From positions 1-35,248 of the forward strand of contig NZ_CANKYH010000016.1 in assembly GCF_947487915.1 (NCBI RefSeq): a stretch of DNA of 35,248 nucleotides, in the 5' to 3' direction. Of this stretch, positions 34,609 through 35,248 are shown one piece after another. A program made the position numbers and the translations under genes. Numbering within the stretch: position 1 is the first letter of the stretch; each line of letters starts with the position of its first letter. The stretch comes from an uncultured Serinicoccus sp. (lineage in GTDB: Bacteria > Actinomycetota > Actinomycetes > Actinomycetales > Dermatophilaceae). Under the pieces are notes generated by a model. It was not told the origin of the DNA and ran no database searches. It saw nothing but the letters and a program-made list of their open reading frames with translations.

Positions 34609-35248
34609 CTAGGGAGCCAGGAAGAGCATCAGGACGAGAGTGAAAAGGAACAAGCTCTGCCCGCTGTGGGTGATGATCCCGACGAGGGCGCTTTGGTACC
34701 GGCGAGACGGTAGTGACAAGAGGAACGTGTCGATGAGGGCGATCGGGATCACCCAGGGGACGTGCAGGTGATAGACGGCGAAGAGGACACCGTTGGCGAT
34801 CCAGTCCCACGATCCAAAGACGCCCCTCATCCGGGGCAAGAGGTAGCCCCGGAAGAGCAGCTCCTCACCCAGGACTGTGTTGAAGACGAAGAAGGCCAGT
34901 AGAACCCCCAGCCAGAGCCAAGAGCCGGAGACCGTTGCCTGTCCGTCAGGGGACCCGAGAAAGTCACCGAAGTCGCGCCCTGTGGCAGGGGCGAGCTCGA
35001 ACGGAAGGAATTCCACGAGAGCAAACGCGATGACGCAGATCGGGACGACGAGCCATGTTCGTCCGCCGCGCCGGCCCGTACGCGGGTCACGGGGAGCACG
35101 CAGCCAGAGCACGTCCCGGACGACGGACCACTTAAAGGTTCGCTGTTCTTTGAAGACGAGAAGTAGGACCATGAAGCGCCCCAGGTTTGATGCCGCATCC
35201 TTGTGAGTTGGAAGGATGCAGTTCATGCCGAAGAAGATCGATCCGAAG
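34609..35248 (-). CDS. CPBP-family intramembrane metalloprotease, truncated by the window edge
   Basis: At least 205 aa from ATG 35226, and the reading frame continues (FGSIFF) to the window end, so the true start is probably outside. Motif 1 is GEELLFRG, then LFAVYHLHVPW with a metal-binding His, and HSGQSL as motif 3, so the catalytic residues look intact. Four or more membrane segments are visible, including WLVVPICVIAFALVEFLPF and WLGVLLAFFVFNTVLGEELLF. It is separated from the other CPBP gene by 132 nt and shares little sequence with it, so the pair is not a recent duplication. Confidence 0.85.
   Translation of the reverse strand, partial: FGSIFFGMNCILPTHKDAASNLGRFMVLLLVFKEQRTFKWSVVRDVLWLRAPRDPRTGRRGGRTWLVVPICVIAFALVEFLPFELAPATGRDFGDFLGSPDGQATVSGSWLWLGVLLAFFVFNTVLGEELLFRGYLLPRMRGVFGSWDWIANGVLFAVYHLHVPWVIPIALIDTFLLSLPSRRYQSALVGIITHSGQSLFLFTLVLMLFLAP

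Noticed and set aside
28105..35248. attL/attR pair from the tRNA-Val 3' end
   Set aside because: I searched the island for a second copy of the T-arm and acceptor sequence by eye and found none inside the window.

Overview
The window is chromosomal DNA from a very GC-rich actinobacterium. Gene content (coproporphyrin-dependent haem genes, LigC with a stand-alone LigD-type primase-polymerase, DUF3000 beside an RNase D-like protein, PPK2, an XRE-MurA fusion) and many apparent leaderless starts fit Micrococcales. Something near Intrasporangiaceae/Ornithinimicrobiaceae is my guess; no ribosomal RNA or marker is present to confirm it.

Region 1 (1-27.9 kb) is core chromosome, densely packed and mostly housekeeping. 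In order: glutamine-dependent NAD synthetase (nadE); an assimilatory sulfite/PAPS reduction operon cysI-cysH-cysJ; glycerophosphodiesterase, HAD phosphatase, spermidine-synthase-like protein and an XRE-MurA fusion (minus strand); DUF3000 and an RNase D-like exonuclease; hemE with a DUF4349 lipoprotein (minus), divergent from hemY and hemQ, giving three steps of the coproporphyrin route to haem; msrB; a primase-polymerase and LigC flanking manA, likely partners in gap-filling DNA repair; an alpha/beta hydrolase, a RibD-C reductase and PPK2; glycogen debranching enzyme glgX; and a YihY/BrkB membrane protein.

Region 2 (27.85-28.23 kb) is a tRNA cluster, Gly(GCC)-Cys(GCA)-Val(GAC), ending in a strong intrinsic terminator. 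Base composition and style change from here on.

Region 3 (28.3-35.2 kb) looks like an accessory island: a DUF6933-like protein, an AAA ATPase with a C-terminal winged helix behind an AT-rich inverted repeat, a frameshifted HTH gene, then a protease-rich block. The block holds a small caspase/CHAT-like protein (H75/C114), a tandem trypco2-like protein followed by a subtilase-like protein that keeps the Asn and Ser motifs but lacks visible Asp and His motifs, and two CPBP (Abi) intramembrane proteases, the second running off the window. I read this as a candidate protease-based conflict (immunity or cell-suicide) system; that is inference.

Three genome-scale patterns deserve attention. (i) A 32-nt-period repeat occurs as 3-4-unit cassettes at three places, one of them inside nadE where three units (96 bp) add 32 codons in frame. 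(ii) The 7-mer GTATGCC/GGCATAC occurs at least 22 times in the 27.9 kb core and once in the 7 kb island, a density like that of known DNA-uptake sequences. (iii) At least twelve genes have a -10-like hexamer ending 6-7 nt before the start codon, implying leaderless transcripts and fixing their starts.
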